A program made the translations under genes and the position numbers. The notes under the pieces were generated by a model. That model was not told the DNA's origin. It searched no databases and saw only the letters and a program-made list of their open reading frames with translations. A DNA stretch of 64,000 nt from Oreohelix idahoensis (Eukaryota > Mollusca > Gastropoda > Stylommatophora > Oreohelicidae), in contig JAMPIV010005018.1 in the NCBI GenBank assembly GCA_024509875.1, positions 372,001 to 436,000 of the forward strand, given 5' to 3'. Positions 1-11,660 of this stretch are shown in pieces; the first letter of the stretch is position 1; each line of letters starts with the position of its first letter.

Positions 1-1
1 A

Positions 2-1537
2 TGGTCTAATCGGGATGTCCGCAGCTTGAATAGGAGCCGCATGAAATGGACCCCGTACCTTAACTTCCTGACATATCAAACAGGACCGACAATAGAGAGT
101 GATGTCCCTATGGACGCCTGGCCAGTAGAATGCCGAAAGCACTCTGGATTTGGTACGCGAAAAACCCATATGGCCCGCACATTGCGAGTCATGCGCATGT
201 CGTAATATACGAGATCTCATAGAGGATGGGACTAAGATCTGATAACATAAGGATGAATCCTTTTCCCGTATTACTCTAACCAAAATCCCATTTTTAAGTA
301 TAAAGTCATGTCTAGATTTTGCAAGTTTGTTGCTGGTATTCTTTTTGTTCACATACTGAAAAAATTTTTTTAATGAATCATCATTCTTTTGCAATGTTGC
401 AAACAACTCCCGTGAAATAGGAGCATCATCATCACAAGTGGTATGAACTGTAGGTTCAATAGGTGTATCATGCGACATATTAGTAGCTTGCGCTCTAGTC
501 ACTACTGCATTTGCAGTTTGAATATGTCGCTCTTCCCATTCAGCTATTTGCTGTGGTGTACACTCTTTAATACCATGTATGCGACCAAGTATTAAATCAC
601 AAATTGGATTCGGAAGGAGACATGCTTGGATCTTTCCTGAAAAAAATGGTGTATTAAGATCAATAATAGCAGTGGGAAATGTTTCAACGGTGCCACCAAA
701 AGTCACACACTTGACAACCCTGCCCGTGGCACAACTTGGGTTGATCAGCGAAGTCCGGACGCCCACAGTGCTACAACCTGAGTCAAATAGGAGAGAGCAT
801 GAAATATTGTTGACAAATCCCTTGTTAAACTTAAGAGAGCCCTGTCCCTGGTGTACTGACGCAGCAGTGGCCGTACAGACTGCAGGTAGACTAGGCAAGG
901 TATGTCCGCAACGCAGCGTCGTGATCGCCTTAGGCTGGAAAAGAGTCGAGCATTCTGGACAGTCTTTCACCTGGGTACAATCAAGAGAACAAGACATAGC
1001 ATTGTGAGTTTCAGCTACTTTACCCTGTTCAATGTTAGCCTGTGTATCAATTAAAGAGACATTAGAATGTCTACCCGTATTACTCGACGATCTTTCTCTG
1101 CGACGCGATCGATTTTGATTATTTGCATTAAAATTGCCATAATTGTCTTTTCTACTAGAGTTAAAATTTGGATGAGTCCGATAGTTTGTATAATTAAAGT
1201 TATGCTGTTCTTTAAAATTTTTATTCCAAGAACCTTGTCTGTTTTGCGGACCCTGAGATTTTGATCTCCAGTTTTGTTTATTATAATGTCCTTGATTATT
1301 TTTAAAATTATTGTTACCAAAATCTCGCGATCTGTGAGCTTGGTTCCAAGAAACATTAAATGGAGCAGATTGTTGAAATTGCTTCCCTTTGTAAAAGTTA
1401 TCATTGTTAAAATTGTAATTATTTCCCTTATTGGCATACCTGTCAGCACTAAAGGAACGATTTCGTGAAAAATTGTTTTGTTGTGCTGCAAAAGCAACAG
1501 GCAATTCATTCTTAATCTGCGCATTACTTAGATCCAT
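2..1537 (-). CDS. pro-int polyprotein fragment of Gmr1-like element (partial)
   Basis: The frame is open from the ATG at 1537 to the window edge, about 512 codons. Residues 1 to about 160 are Asn/Arg/Lys-rich (nucleic-acid binding by inference). A Cys-rich patch with C-x3-C, C-x2-C and CGH follows near 1000-870. The protease shows LFDSGCS with its catalytic Asp near base 782 and the flap-side motif CDLILGRI near base 575. A linker with VVTRAQA leads to an integrase zinc-binding domain: RHAHDS near 200-185, FYWPGV, then YCRSCLICQ near 90-65. The first ATG overlaps the end of gag in the +1 frame, so pol could be made by frameshifting or re-initiation. The integrase catalytic core lies outside the window. 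Confidence 0.8.
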   Translation of the reverse strand, partial: MDLSNAQIKNELPVAFAAQQNNFSRNRSFSADRYANKGNNYNFNNDNFYKGKQFQQSAPFNVSWNQAHRSRDFGNNNFKNNQGHYNKQNWRSKSQGPQNRQGSWNKNFKEQHNFNYTNYRTHPNFNSSRKDNYGNFNANNQNRSRRRERSSSNTGRHSNVSLIDTQANIEQGKVAETHNAMSCSLDCTQVKDCPECSTLFQPKAITTLRCGHTLPSLPAVCTATAASVHQGQGSLKFNKGFVNNISCSLLFDSGCSTVGVRTSLINPSCATGRVVKCVTFGGTVETFPTAIIDLNTPFFSGKIQACLLPNPICDLILGRIHGIKECTPQQIAEWEERHIQTANAVVTRAQATNMSHDTPIEPTVHTTCDDDAPISRELFATLQKNDDSLKKFFQYVNKKNTSNKLAKSRHDFILKNGILVRVIREKDSSLCYQILVPSSMRSRILRHAHDSQCAGHMGFSRTKSRVLSAFYWPGVHRDITLYCRSCLICQEVKVRGPFHAAPIQAADIPIRP

Positions 1538-2646
1538 GGTTGGGTGAGCAGTGCAAAAATTTTTTGCATGTTCTTCTAAGCCTTTCATAGATAAAGGTTT
1601 CCGTTCGTGTAAAAATGCGAGAAATGTAGGATTTACAGACGAAAGTACCTTATCGCGCATCAGTAAATCGAAGAGACCTTCATATGACTTTTCAATTTTG
1701 GATAATTCGATCCATCTTTCTAATGTTAGTCGTATCTGTGACAGAAAATCACTAAAATTTCTGCCAGATTGAGGTAGTAATGTATGAAATCTTAATCGAT
1801 ATTCGTCTTCTGTCATTTGGAATTTTTGCAGAAGTGCCGCTCTAAGAGCATTATAGTCATTTTTCTCACCAATACTGGTAGTATGATAAACTGCCAAAGC
1901 ATCCCCAGTAAGTAACCTGGATAAATATGTGCAATACAGTGTTTTATCCACGTTGTAAGACCTACAAGTGGCCTCAAATCTATCTAGGAAAAATATTACG
2001 TCATCCGACGGGGGATTAAATTTAGGTAATTTAAGGTTAATTTCCTTAAAATGATCATGTCTGGATGAAGTTTGGCTTTCAAAAGTTCTCTGAGAATTAG
2101 CTTCCTGAGTTGCCCTAAGTCTCTCATATTCTGACTCTGCTAATTTCAGTTCATGCTGTCGTTTTCTATCATTCTCTTCCATCTCAAGCTGAAGTCGTTT
2201 TGTGTTTTGTTCAGCTATTAATCTTCTTTCTTCCATTTCTTTTTGTTTATTTTCCATTTCTTTTTCAGCTATTAATCTTCTTTCTTCCATTTCAATTTTA
2301 AGTCTTTCTTCAGCCTCCTTTTGCTTCTGTTCTTCTTCTCGCTGAAATCGTTTCTCTTCTAATTCAGCGGCCAATCTCATTTTTTTCTCCTCTTCCTCAG
2401 CTATAAATTTCCTCTTTTTTCATCCTCCTCAGCAGTTAATCTCATTTTTTTCTCATTTTCCTCAGATTCAATCCGTTTTTGATCTGCCTCAAATTGAAGT
2501 TTTTCTAGTCTTAAAGTTTCTAACTTTCTCTGTTCGGCTTCTATTTCTTGAGCTTTTCTATATTCTGCAAGTGCAAATGATTTTGCTTCATCAGGAGCCA
2601 TCTGAAGAGCTTTTGCTTGCTTAATGAAATAATCTAGTGAATACAT
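1524..2646 (-). pseudogene. gag with coiled coil and SCAN-like capsid domain, one frameshift
   Basis: The ATG at 2646 opens a reading frame that stops at 2401; the adjoining frame is then open to the TAA at 1526-1524. The break lies in an A-rich run near 2415, where a one-base change explains it (old mutation or assembly error). The first half is a long Glu/Lys/Arg heptad-like coiled coil. The second half (about 2060-1560) has LPKFNPP, then FLDRFE, LRFHTLLPQSG, LERWIELSKIEKSYEGLFDLLMRD and LHERKP, the pattern of the SCAN-like Gag capsid of Gmr1-type elements. There is no classical CCHC knuckle. Role: particle assembly around element RNA. Confidence 0.75.
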
Positions 2647-2732
2647 TATGCTTTATAAGTAGTCATAATACTCTTGATTTATAAAATGATAATTAATCAA
2701 TGTAAATTAATTAACCTTGTTACTATAACAAG

Positions 2733-3337
2733 TGTTCTTCGTTCCTGTCCTAGAACGGTATCTTGTTATCATATAGTTATGAAATATGTTAATAATCAAT
2801 ACAGTTATTTATGTAATGAAATGTCATGAAAGTAATAACGTGACAAACAATAGAAACAATATAGACAAGACACGATAATCAAAGACGATAGAAAACAGTC
2901 GCAGAAATCCAATAAAAATAAAAATGTGAAACTAAAAATAGAATGTCGTAAAGAGTTACGATAATAACTGCGATCAAATAATCAACAAGTCAATAGACAA
3001 CACAGTGTAAAAACATAGGTTTTGTAAAAAACTGAACGACAGGAAAGGTGAGAATGACGTAATATACAAACAAAATTCATCATAAAACTAAGGTACGAGT
3101 AAAATAAATACCAAAAACAACAATTAAACGTGACGAAACAGCTAAATAGATACTATTATAAGAAGCAACTAGCGATCGGAACTTCGGCAAGGTTTCTAGC
3201 CTTGTACCGGAACTATCGCTCAATTTAAACTTACAAGTTGAGCCCTACAGAACGTCTGACGAAGAGCCCGAATTGGCTTCGAGATGGATCTCGTTCGTCA
3301 GATCAACCTCCCTACCTCCCACGACAAATGTACAACA
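2733..3337 (-). repeat. candidate 5' LTR of the Gmr1-like element
   Basis: On the minus strand a block starting TGTTGTACAT (at 3337) and ending GAACA (at 2733) lies just before gag, leaving an 86-base leader. Ends of TGTT...AACA type fit an LTR, but a second AACA at 2764 would fit as well, and the partner LTR is outside the window. A degraded primer-binding-like stretch follows 2733. The boundaries are tentative. Confidence 0.35.
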
Positions 3338-4858
3338 TATAACATATAACATGGAAAATGTAAATATGGACATAACAATAAAAGGCACAGCTAAAAGTAA
3401 TAAAATGTACAACGAAAGTACGTTATACTTATCTCGCGTGCAGGTAAAAAATCAATGTGCCTCGTTTCCGTGGATGTACGTCTACGGATAAAATACTTCG
3501 TTCTGCGTATCTAGATTACAGCTCGCACGCAATAATGATGAAGAGGTGATCCCCAGGATGTCAGTCACTGTGAAACTTAACGTGGAGGTTGATTGAAGAC
3601 CTTGACCTTGGTAAACGTAACTTGTTTCTGATTTCTCATCCCACTGGGTTCCAAGTTCGAGATGTTGGCGCCTTGAAAGTTCAAATCTTCTTTTCAATCG
3701 ATACTTGGATTAAGTTCGTTCCTTGGAAATTAGTTATTTCCAGCCCACGCTGGCACACCATTTACTGTTGGGTCGTTTCTTCTAGAGGTAAAGACCTTCA
3801 TTACGCGAATGTTTTCTCAATGAAAATATTTCAGAAAATGTTCTTAAGTTGAAACGAACTCCAACAAGTAGTGATCAACTGGTCACTGATAGGCAGCACG
3901 CAAGGCTGTGATGAATGTACATAGATTTTATTGAACGTGACATATACGGCGTTGAACAAGACAGTCATAGTTACAGGTGCAAAAAGGTCATACATCACAA
4001 TGTTGATCATCACTTGTCAAGGGATGAAGATTCTCTAACAATTAAGTCCTCTTATTCAAGTGTCTAAGGATCCCTTTCTTTGCCATAGTATATGTATTGT
4101 AATAACGTCCGTTAACCTTCTCTCAAGGACGTATCTTATGACCAACGGATTCATACTCAATGAGTAATATTTCTTATCAGACTTGCCATGATTCCAGGCT
4201 TCCTTCCTACAATACTTAGGCAGCATATATATATAAATATCCAAATAAAGTCATCCACAACAATACGACCAGGTTAGAGTTCTGTGTTGACTAACCTCTC
4301 TATATCCATGCCATGACTTTGGCATTGACTAACATACGGCATATAAAACATGAGAAGCATATAATTCAATCAACTTTGTGTACTCGTAGGTATTCTTCCT
4401 CTACGGTAATTCAAAAGGCTACCGACTCCGTCTGTCCATTCTAGAAAATAACATACAGTGATGGATTTCCCGCTAGATCAGAACTATGAGCGGCCTTACA
4501 CTTTAATTTACTCAATAAACATTTAATGACATGGGGCGACACTTACTTGATCCTACTACTGTTGGCTTCAACATGAACCAGTAGAGATCATACAACATAA
4601 TGGCTTCTTCCAAACTTGCCAGCAAAATTCCAAGGAAATATATATCGGACATAAACATGGTCCGTACAGCCCCGACAAAACATGACGTCACCATTCCCTA
4701 AACTAGGTTACCCGTGCGTCCAAAGCAACTCACACTGCATTGTGCACGTCAGTGCGTGAATCAATCGAACGCTCAAATAATATAACTATATAAAACTGGT
4801 GCGTACATTTGGCAGAACCGAAGACTACCCCCTTAGGTAATAAATGTACGTAACACAA
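3338..4858. other. no gene recognised
   Basis: About 1.5 kb with only short ORFs of no visible family character, no tandem array and no recognisable transposon ends. It may hold flanking or decayed LTR-element sequence. Confidence 0.4.
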
Positions 4859-5292
4859 ATGTCGAGGTGTCGTCACGTGCTGGCCTTCAAAGTATGTATA
4901 CGCTGCTTAGACAGCGCAGACTTCGCTGGCTTGGCCATGTTCGCCGCATGGAAGATGGTCGCATTACAAAAGATATCTTCTACAGACAATTAGCAGATGG
5001 CAAGAGGACAGTTGGGCGACCACAGCTGAGGTTCAAAGATGTGTGCAAGAGAGATATGAGGGCACTGGACATGGATCCAGCAACATGGGAGGATAAAGCT
5101 GCCGATCGCACTAAGTGGCGATGCTATTTACGGCGCCACCTCAGATTGTGCGAAAACAAGCAGAGGAGGGGAGAAAACGTCAAAAGGAGAACAAGGAAAA
5201 TAAGCAGCTGAAGGCTGTCACCTCAGGGGCGCATTCCCATAGTCATTTATGACTGAAGGGGATATTATTTTATATATATATATATACATATA
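4859..5292 (+). mobile_element. LINE-A, 5'-truncated 3' end (copy 1)
   Basis: The frame at 4867-5211 encodes the C-terminal tail of a LINE polyprotein with LRWLGHVRRMEDGRI, GRPQLRFKDVCKRDMRALD and WEDKAADRTKWR. It is nearly identical to the end of the larger copy at 10021-10440. Homology starts abruptly at about 4859, so this is a 5'-truncated insertion. It ends in a TATTATTTTATATA-type tail that runs straight into the 5' untranslated region of copy 2. Confidence 0.82.
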
Positions 5293-6091
5293 TATCCAAA
5301 GGTTGTTACTGCTGGGAGTTGTAGTGAGGATAAGCTCTTACTGCATATAAAATACTTCTATGGCACGCGCCTCAAACAGCCTCTGACAACCAAGTCCAGC
5401 TACCGGCCTTCACGTGTGGCACAATTTGAGCCCGGCGGAATTGTTTCCACTGACGGGAGAAGGGGCAAAGGCGAGCGACTGGCGCCTTAAAACCAGCAGC
5501 TTCGGGCAGATAGGGCTCGTAATCCTTGGTTGGTAGCTTAACTAAGAGAAGGAACTCTGAATTCAAACCACCGCTGCTTTGCGGGAATATCCATTAATGG
5601 AATTGGCTTCGGGAGTAAACCCTGAGGATAAATCCTGAGTCGGAGTCCCTAAGGCAGACTAATGTTGATTCAACATTATTCTGGCAACTACGGCGACGTG
5701 GCTGGTACCAAACTGTATCGGCTACTGCCGTTCCTTTGGATCTACCAGCTGTGTGGAGAGGGGGAACATGCTGCTTGGGCAACAGTTTGATCTCCTTATA
5801 ACTGCCCAAGCTCGTGCCCTGGAGCGAACACTCCAGCTTCACCCTATAGATGTCGGCAAAACACGGGAAGTAGCAGTTACCGGTTATAAGCATTTTGCCC
5901 AATTGGCGGTAGGGCATGGCGCCAGGGGCTACTTCTGACAGGGGGGAGAGGTTCTAGGATCTCACTGGACAGCTACCTCCAGCAACAAGCAGCTGGGCAG
6001 CCCCAGTCAATAAGGTGTTTCCCGCCACTGTCTGCTTTCCCCATTGAGTGCATGAGGATTAGGGTCAAACCCGAACTGTGGACATACAATT

Positions 6092-7401
6092 TTGCACCAA
6101 GCAATTATCGAAAAAATAGAAATAAGTAAACTCAGATTTGGATGCTGGAACGTCCGGACTATGTTGCCTGGACTATCCGAAAACCTACAGGATATAAACG
6201 ATGTAACGAAGACAGCCATAACTAATGATGAGCTTAAACGACTTCCGGTGGATATAGCTGCACTTCAGGAAATGCGCCTGGCAGGCTCTGGAACGGTGAG
6301 CGAGAAGGACTACACATTTTATTGGCAAGGGAAAGATCTTAATAAAACTAGAGAACACGGAGTAGGTTTTGCGGTCAAAAAATCCCTAACTAAAATTGTT
6401 GAACCAGATGAGAATGGATCAGAACGCCTGTTAACACTCCGCCTGCAAACTAGCACAGGTCCCATCACCCTTGTCAGTGTGTATGCTCCTACTCTGTACA
6501 CTGCCTCAGAAGCTAAAGATGAGTTCTACGAGAATCTAGCAGCAGTCATCAAAAGCATAGCTAGGCAAGAACAGCTTGTTCTCCTTGGTGACTTTAACGC
6601 TAGAGTGGGTGCCAATAATGCTCATCTACTGAACACCATTCAAAGTACTGCACTTGCCACCTTTGGTAAGAACACGGCAAAGTCAAATGACTGGTTTAAT
6701 GCTTCATCAGATGTGATGGCACCTGTCATTGAAGCTAAGGGCAGTGCTATGAATGAATACAAACGTTCACCGAGTGCTAGAACCCTACAGATCCTGATGG
6801 CTACGAGAAGCAAAGTTCAACAAACTGCTCGACGCTGTGCAAATGACTATTGGCTCCAGCTCAGTGAGAGCTTCCAGATCGCAGCGCAAACAGGCAACAT
6901 TAAACAAATGTATGACGGTATAAAGAAAGCACTTGGCTCCCCAAAAAGTAAGACGGCATCGCTAAAAACCATCAGCGGAGAGAAGCTAACCGATAAGGGT
7001 AAGCAGATGGAGAGGTGGGTCGAGCACTACTCTATGCTAGAGAAAATACCGTTACACCTGCAGCTATTGATGCTGTCAAATGTCTGCCAACTATGGAGGA
7101 GCTGGATGCCGAACCAACATTAGAGGAACTCAGCAAGGCCATTGATAGCTTGGCCTCTGGCAAAGCACCAGGCAGTGATGGGATTCCTCCTGATTTAATC
7201 AAATGCTGTAAGAGCACGCTATTACATCCCCTGCATAGGATGCTGTGCCAGTGCTGGGAAGAGACAACTATTTCTCAAGACATGCGAGATGCCCGGATTG
7301 TAACACTGTATTTAAAAAAGGAGACAGAAGTGATTGCAATAACTACAGAGGCATCTCTTTTCTTAGTATTGTTGGTAAGGTTTTTGCCAAAGTCATCTTA
7401 A
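6092..7401 (+). pseudogene. LINE-A endonuclease and start of RT, damaged
   Basis: The frame from 6092 begins with the endonuclease: FGCWNVRTMLPG, ALQEMRLAGSG (Glu of the active site) and LLGDFNARVGA. The expected C-terminal third, with the SDH motif, is missing: the protein jumps from the GDFNAR region to the linker before RT, so an internal deletion is inferred. Frame changes near 7020 and 7310 follow. RT fingers are visible as SLASGKAPGSDGIPPDLIK and, in the shifted frame, YRGISFLSIVGKVFAKVIL. Function would be nicking and target-primed reverse transcription; this copy cannot encode it. Confidence 0.78.
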
Positions 7402-7410
7402 TGTGACTAC

Positions 7411-9031
<1,621 letters not shown>

Positions 9032-9035
9032 CGAC

Positions 9036-10416
9036 ATACACAAGTTAACTGAGCGCATATATCCAGAGTCACAGTGTGGATTCCGAGCTGGTAGATCAAC
9101 AACAGACATGATCTTCTCTCTCCGCTAGCTTCAGGAAAAATCAAGAGCACAGAAAAAGATCATTATATATCGCCTTTTTAGACCTCACAAAACCATATGA
9201 CCTGGTTAGTAGGGATGGACTCTTTAAAATCCTACTGAAAATAGGCTGCCCTTCTAAAGTGCTGGAAATGATAAAGTCATTCCATGACGGCATGAAGAGA
9301 ACAGTCCAATATGCTGGAATCACGTCACAGCCCATCGACACACGAAGTGGCGTTAAACAAGGCTGTGTTCTGGCTCCGACCCTATTTGGGATCTTCTTTG
9401 CCCTTCTCTTGAAACATGCATTCAGAGATGCAACTGAAGGAATATGCCTTCACACTAGGTCAGATGGCCGTCTGTTTAATCTTTCAAGGCTGAAGGCAAA
9501 AACAAAAATCAGAAGTGTCACTATAAGAGACTTATTTTTCGCTGATGATGCTGCAGTCGTCACTCAAAGCCAACAGGAGCTTCAGAGCTTGATGAATCGC
9601 TTCACTAAAGCATGCAAGAACTTTGGCCTCAGAATAAGTCTAAAGAAAACGCATGTGCTGAGTCAGGATGTGGGTGCTGCACCAGTTATTACTATCGATA
9701 ACAATGAATTGGCAGTGGTGCATCACTTCACATACCTGGGGTCTACCATCAATGACAAACTCTCACTGGGTACAGAAATCGACAGCAGCGTTGGCAACGC
9801 TGCAGCTACCTTTGCCCGCCTCACATCGCGTGTTTGGGGAAATTCCAAACTCACAATAAAGACCAAAGCTGCGGTATATAATGCCTGCGTAACCCGCACA
9901 CTCCTATATGACAGCGAGACCTGGACGATCTATGCTAAGCAAGAAAGAAGGCTCAATACCTACCATTTGCAGTGTCTACGCCGCATCTTCGGCATCTCGT
10001 GGAAAGATAAAGTGACAAATGCCGAGGTGTTTTCACATGCTGGCCATCAAAGTATGTATACACTGCTTAGACAGCGCACACTTCGCTGGTTTGGCCATGT
10101 TCGCCGCATGGAAGATGTTCGCATCACAAAAGATATCTTCTACGGACAATTAGCAGATTGCAAGAGAACAGTTGGGCGACCACAGCTAAGGTTCAAAGAT
10201 GTGTGCAAGAGAGATATGAGGGCACTTGACATGGATCCAGCAACATGGGAGGATGAAGCTGCCGATCGCACTAAGTGGCGATGCTATTTAAGGCGCAACC
10301 TCAAATTGGGCGAAGAGACGCTCACACAACAAGCAGAGAAGGGGAGAAAACGTCGAAAGGAGCACCAGGAAAATAAGCAGCTGAGGGCTGTCACCTCAGG
10401 GGGCGCATTCCCATAG
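9036..10416 (+). pseudogene. LINE-A reverse transcriptase and C-terminal domain
   Basis: The frame from about 9040 gives TERIYPESQCGFRAGRSTTDMIFSL, a stop near 9125, then LDLTKPYDLVSRDGLF (motif A Asp), VKQGCVLAPTLF (motif B) and LFFADDAAVV (catalytic YADD-like). FTYLGSTI and the thumb follow, then LRWFGHVRRMED and GRPQLRFKDVCKRD. From 9259 to the stop at 10416 the frame is intact (385 codons), so the RT core is preserved although the copy as a whole is dead. Confidence 0.82.
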
Positions 10417-10435
10417 TCAGTTATGATTGAAGTGG

Positions 10436-10995
<560 letters not shown>

Positions 10996-11242
10996 ATATA
11001 TGTATGCGTGTGTGTATATGTATCGGAATTTAGAAAATGATGAAATAAGAACATATGTACTATGATATCATCAGCATCCGCCATCTACAACCAAAGGATC
11101 CTGAAGCTACATGTGCTATTAGTTCTTTGTAAGGAAACCCACATGCAACCTTGCTTCATACGCTCCAGTTTCCATTTGGATAGGTGTGAAACAAATCGAA
11201 AAAAAGGTATTCATCTTACGAGGACAAAAGACAAAGAAAATA

Positions 11243-11275
11243 GCCAACGTTACAGCCACAAGGCCTTCGTCAGGT
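11243..11275 (-). ncRNA. degenerate hammerhead-like core
   Basis: The minus strand reads CTGACGA, then a small hairpin (GGCC TTGT GGCT), then GTAAC and GTT. The hammerhead core is CUGANGA, helix II, GAAA; here one core A is a T. Penelope-like elements are known to carry minimal hammerheads in their terminal repeats, and the position downstream of the endonuclease fits. Cleavage by this copy is unlikely. Confidence 0.35.
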
Positions 11276-11660
11276 AAAGGAAAGAAAGTGAAGGCTAGAT
11301 AGGACACATAAGAACCTTACTAAATATAAACATAATAAAACCTAAGTACTTCCCTAAAGGCATCGAAGTCCTAACACTTTTGCTGTCCGCGAACCGACGA
11401 GCGTCCCCGGAAAAGGAAATGACTGCCACCACCGGATGTACACAATGCATACTAAGAAACTAAAAAACGAAACTGAACAATAAACTACCCAAACGTAATA
11501 TTAGTGCGGACTGGAAATAGAAGAGGACAGAATGAGTTTTAGATAAATAAATATGAAATAAAAAATCGAGACATATTAAAAACATAGTATTATATATTCA
11601 TACATATTATTAGATGGCGGCCGAAAAATAGAAAAAAAAATAGGATAAGAGTGGAAAGAG

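Larger units (their letters stand above)
1..3337 (-). mobile_element. Ty3/gypsy-type LTR retrotransposon, Gmr1-like, 5' part
   Basis: Read on the minus strand the order is candidate LTR, gag with a long coiled coil and a SCAN-like capsid region, an Asn-rich linker, a Cys-rich patch, an aspartic protease and then at once the HHCC zinc-binding domain of integrase. There is no reverse transcriptase between protease and integrase. That domain order is known for Gmr1-like elements, in which integrase precedes RT as in Ty1/copia. The window edge cuts the element inside integrase, so RT, RNase H and the 3' LTR are not visible. One frameshift breaks gag. Confidence 0.82.
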
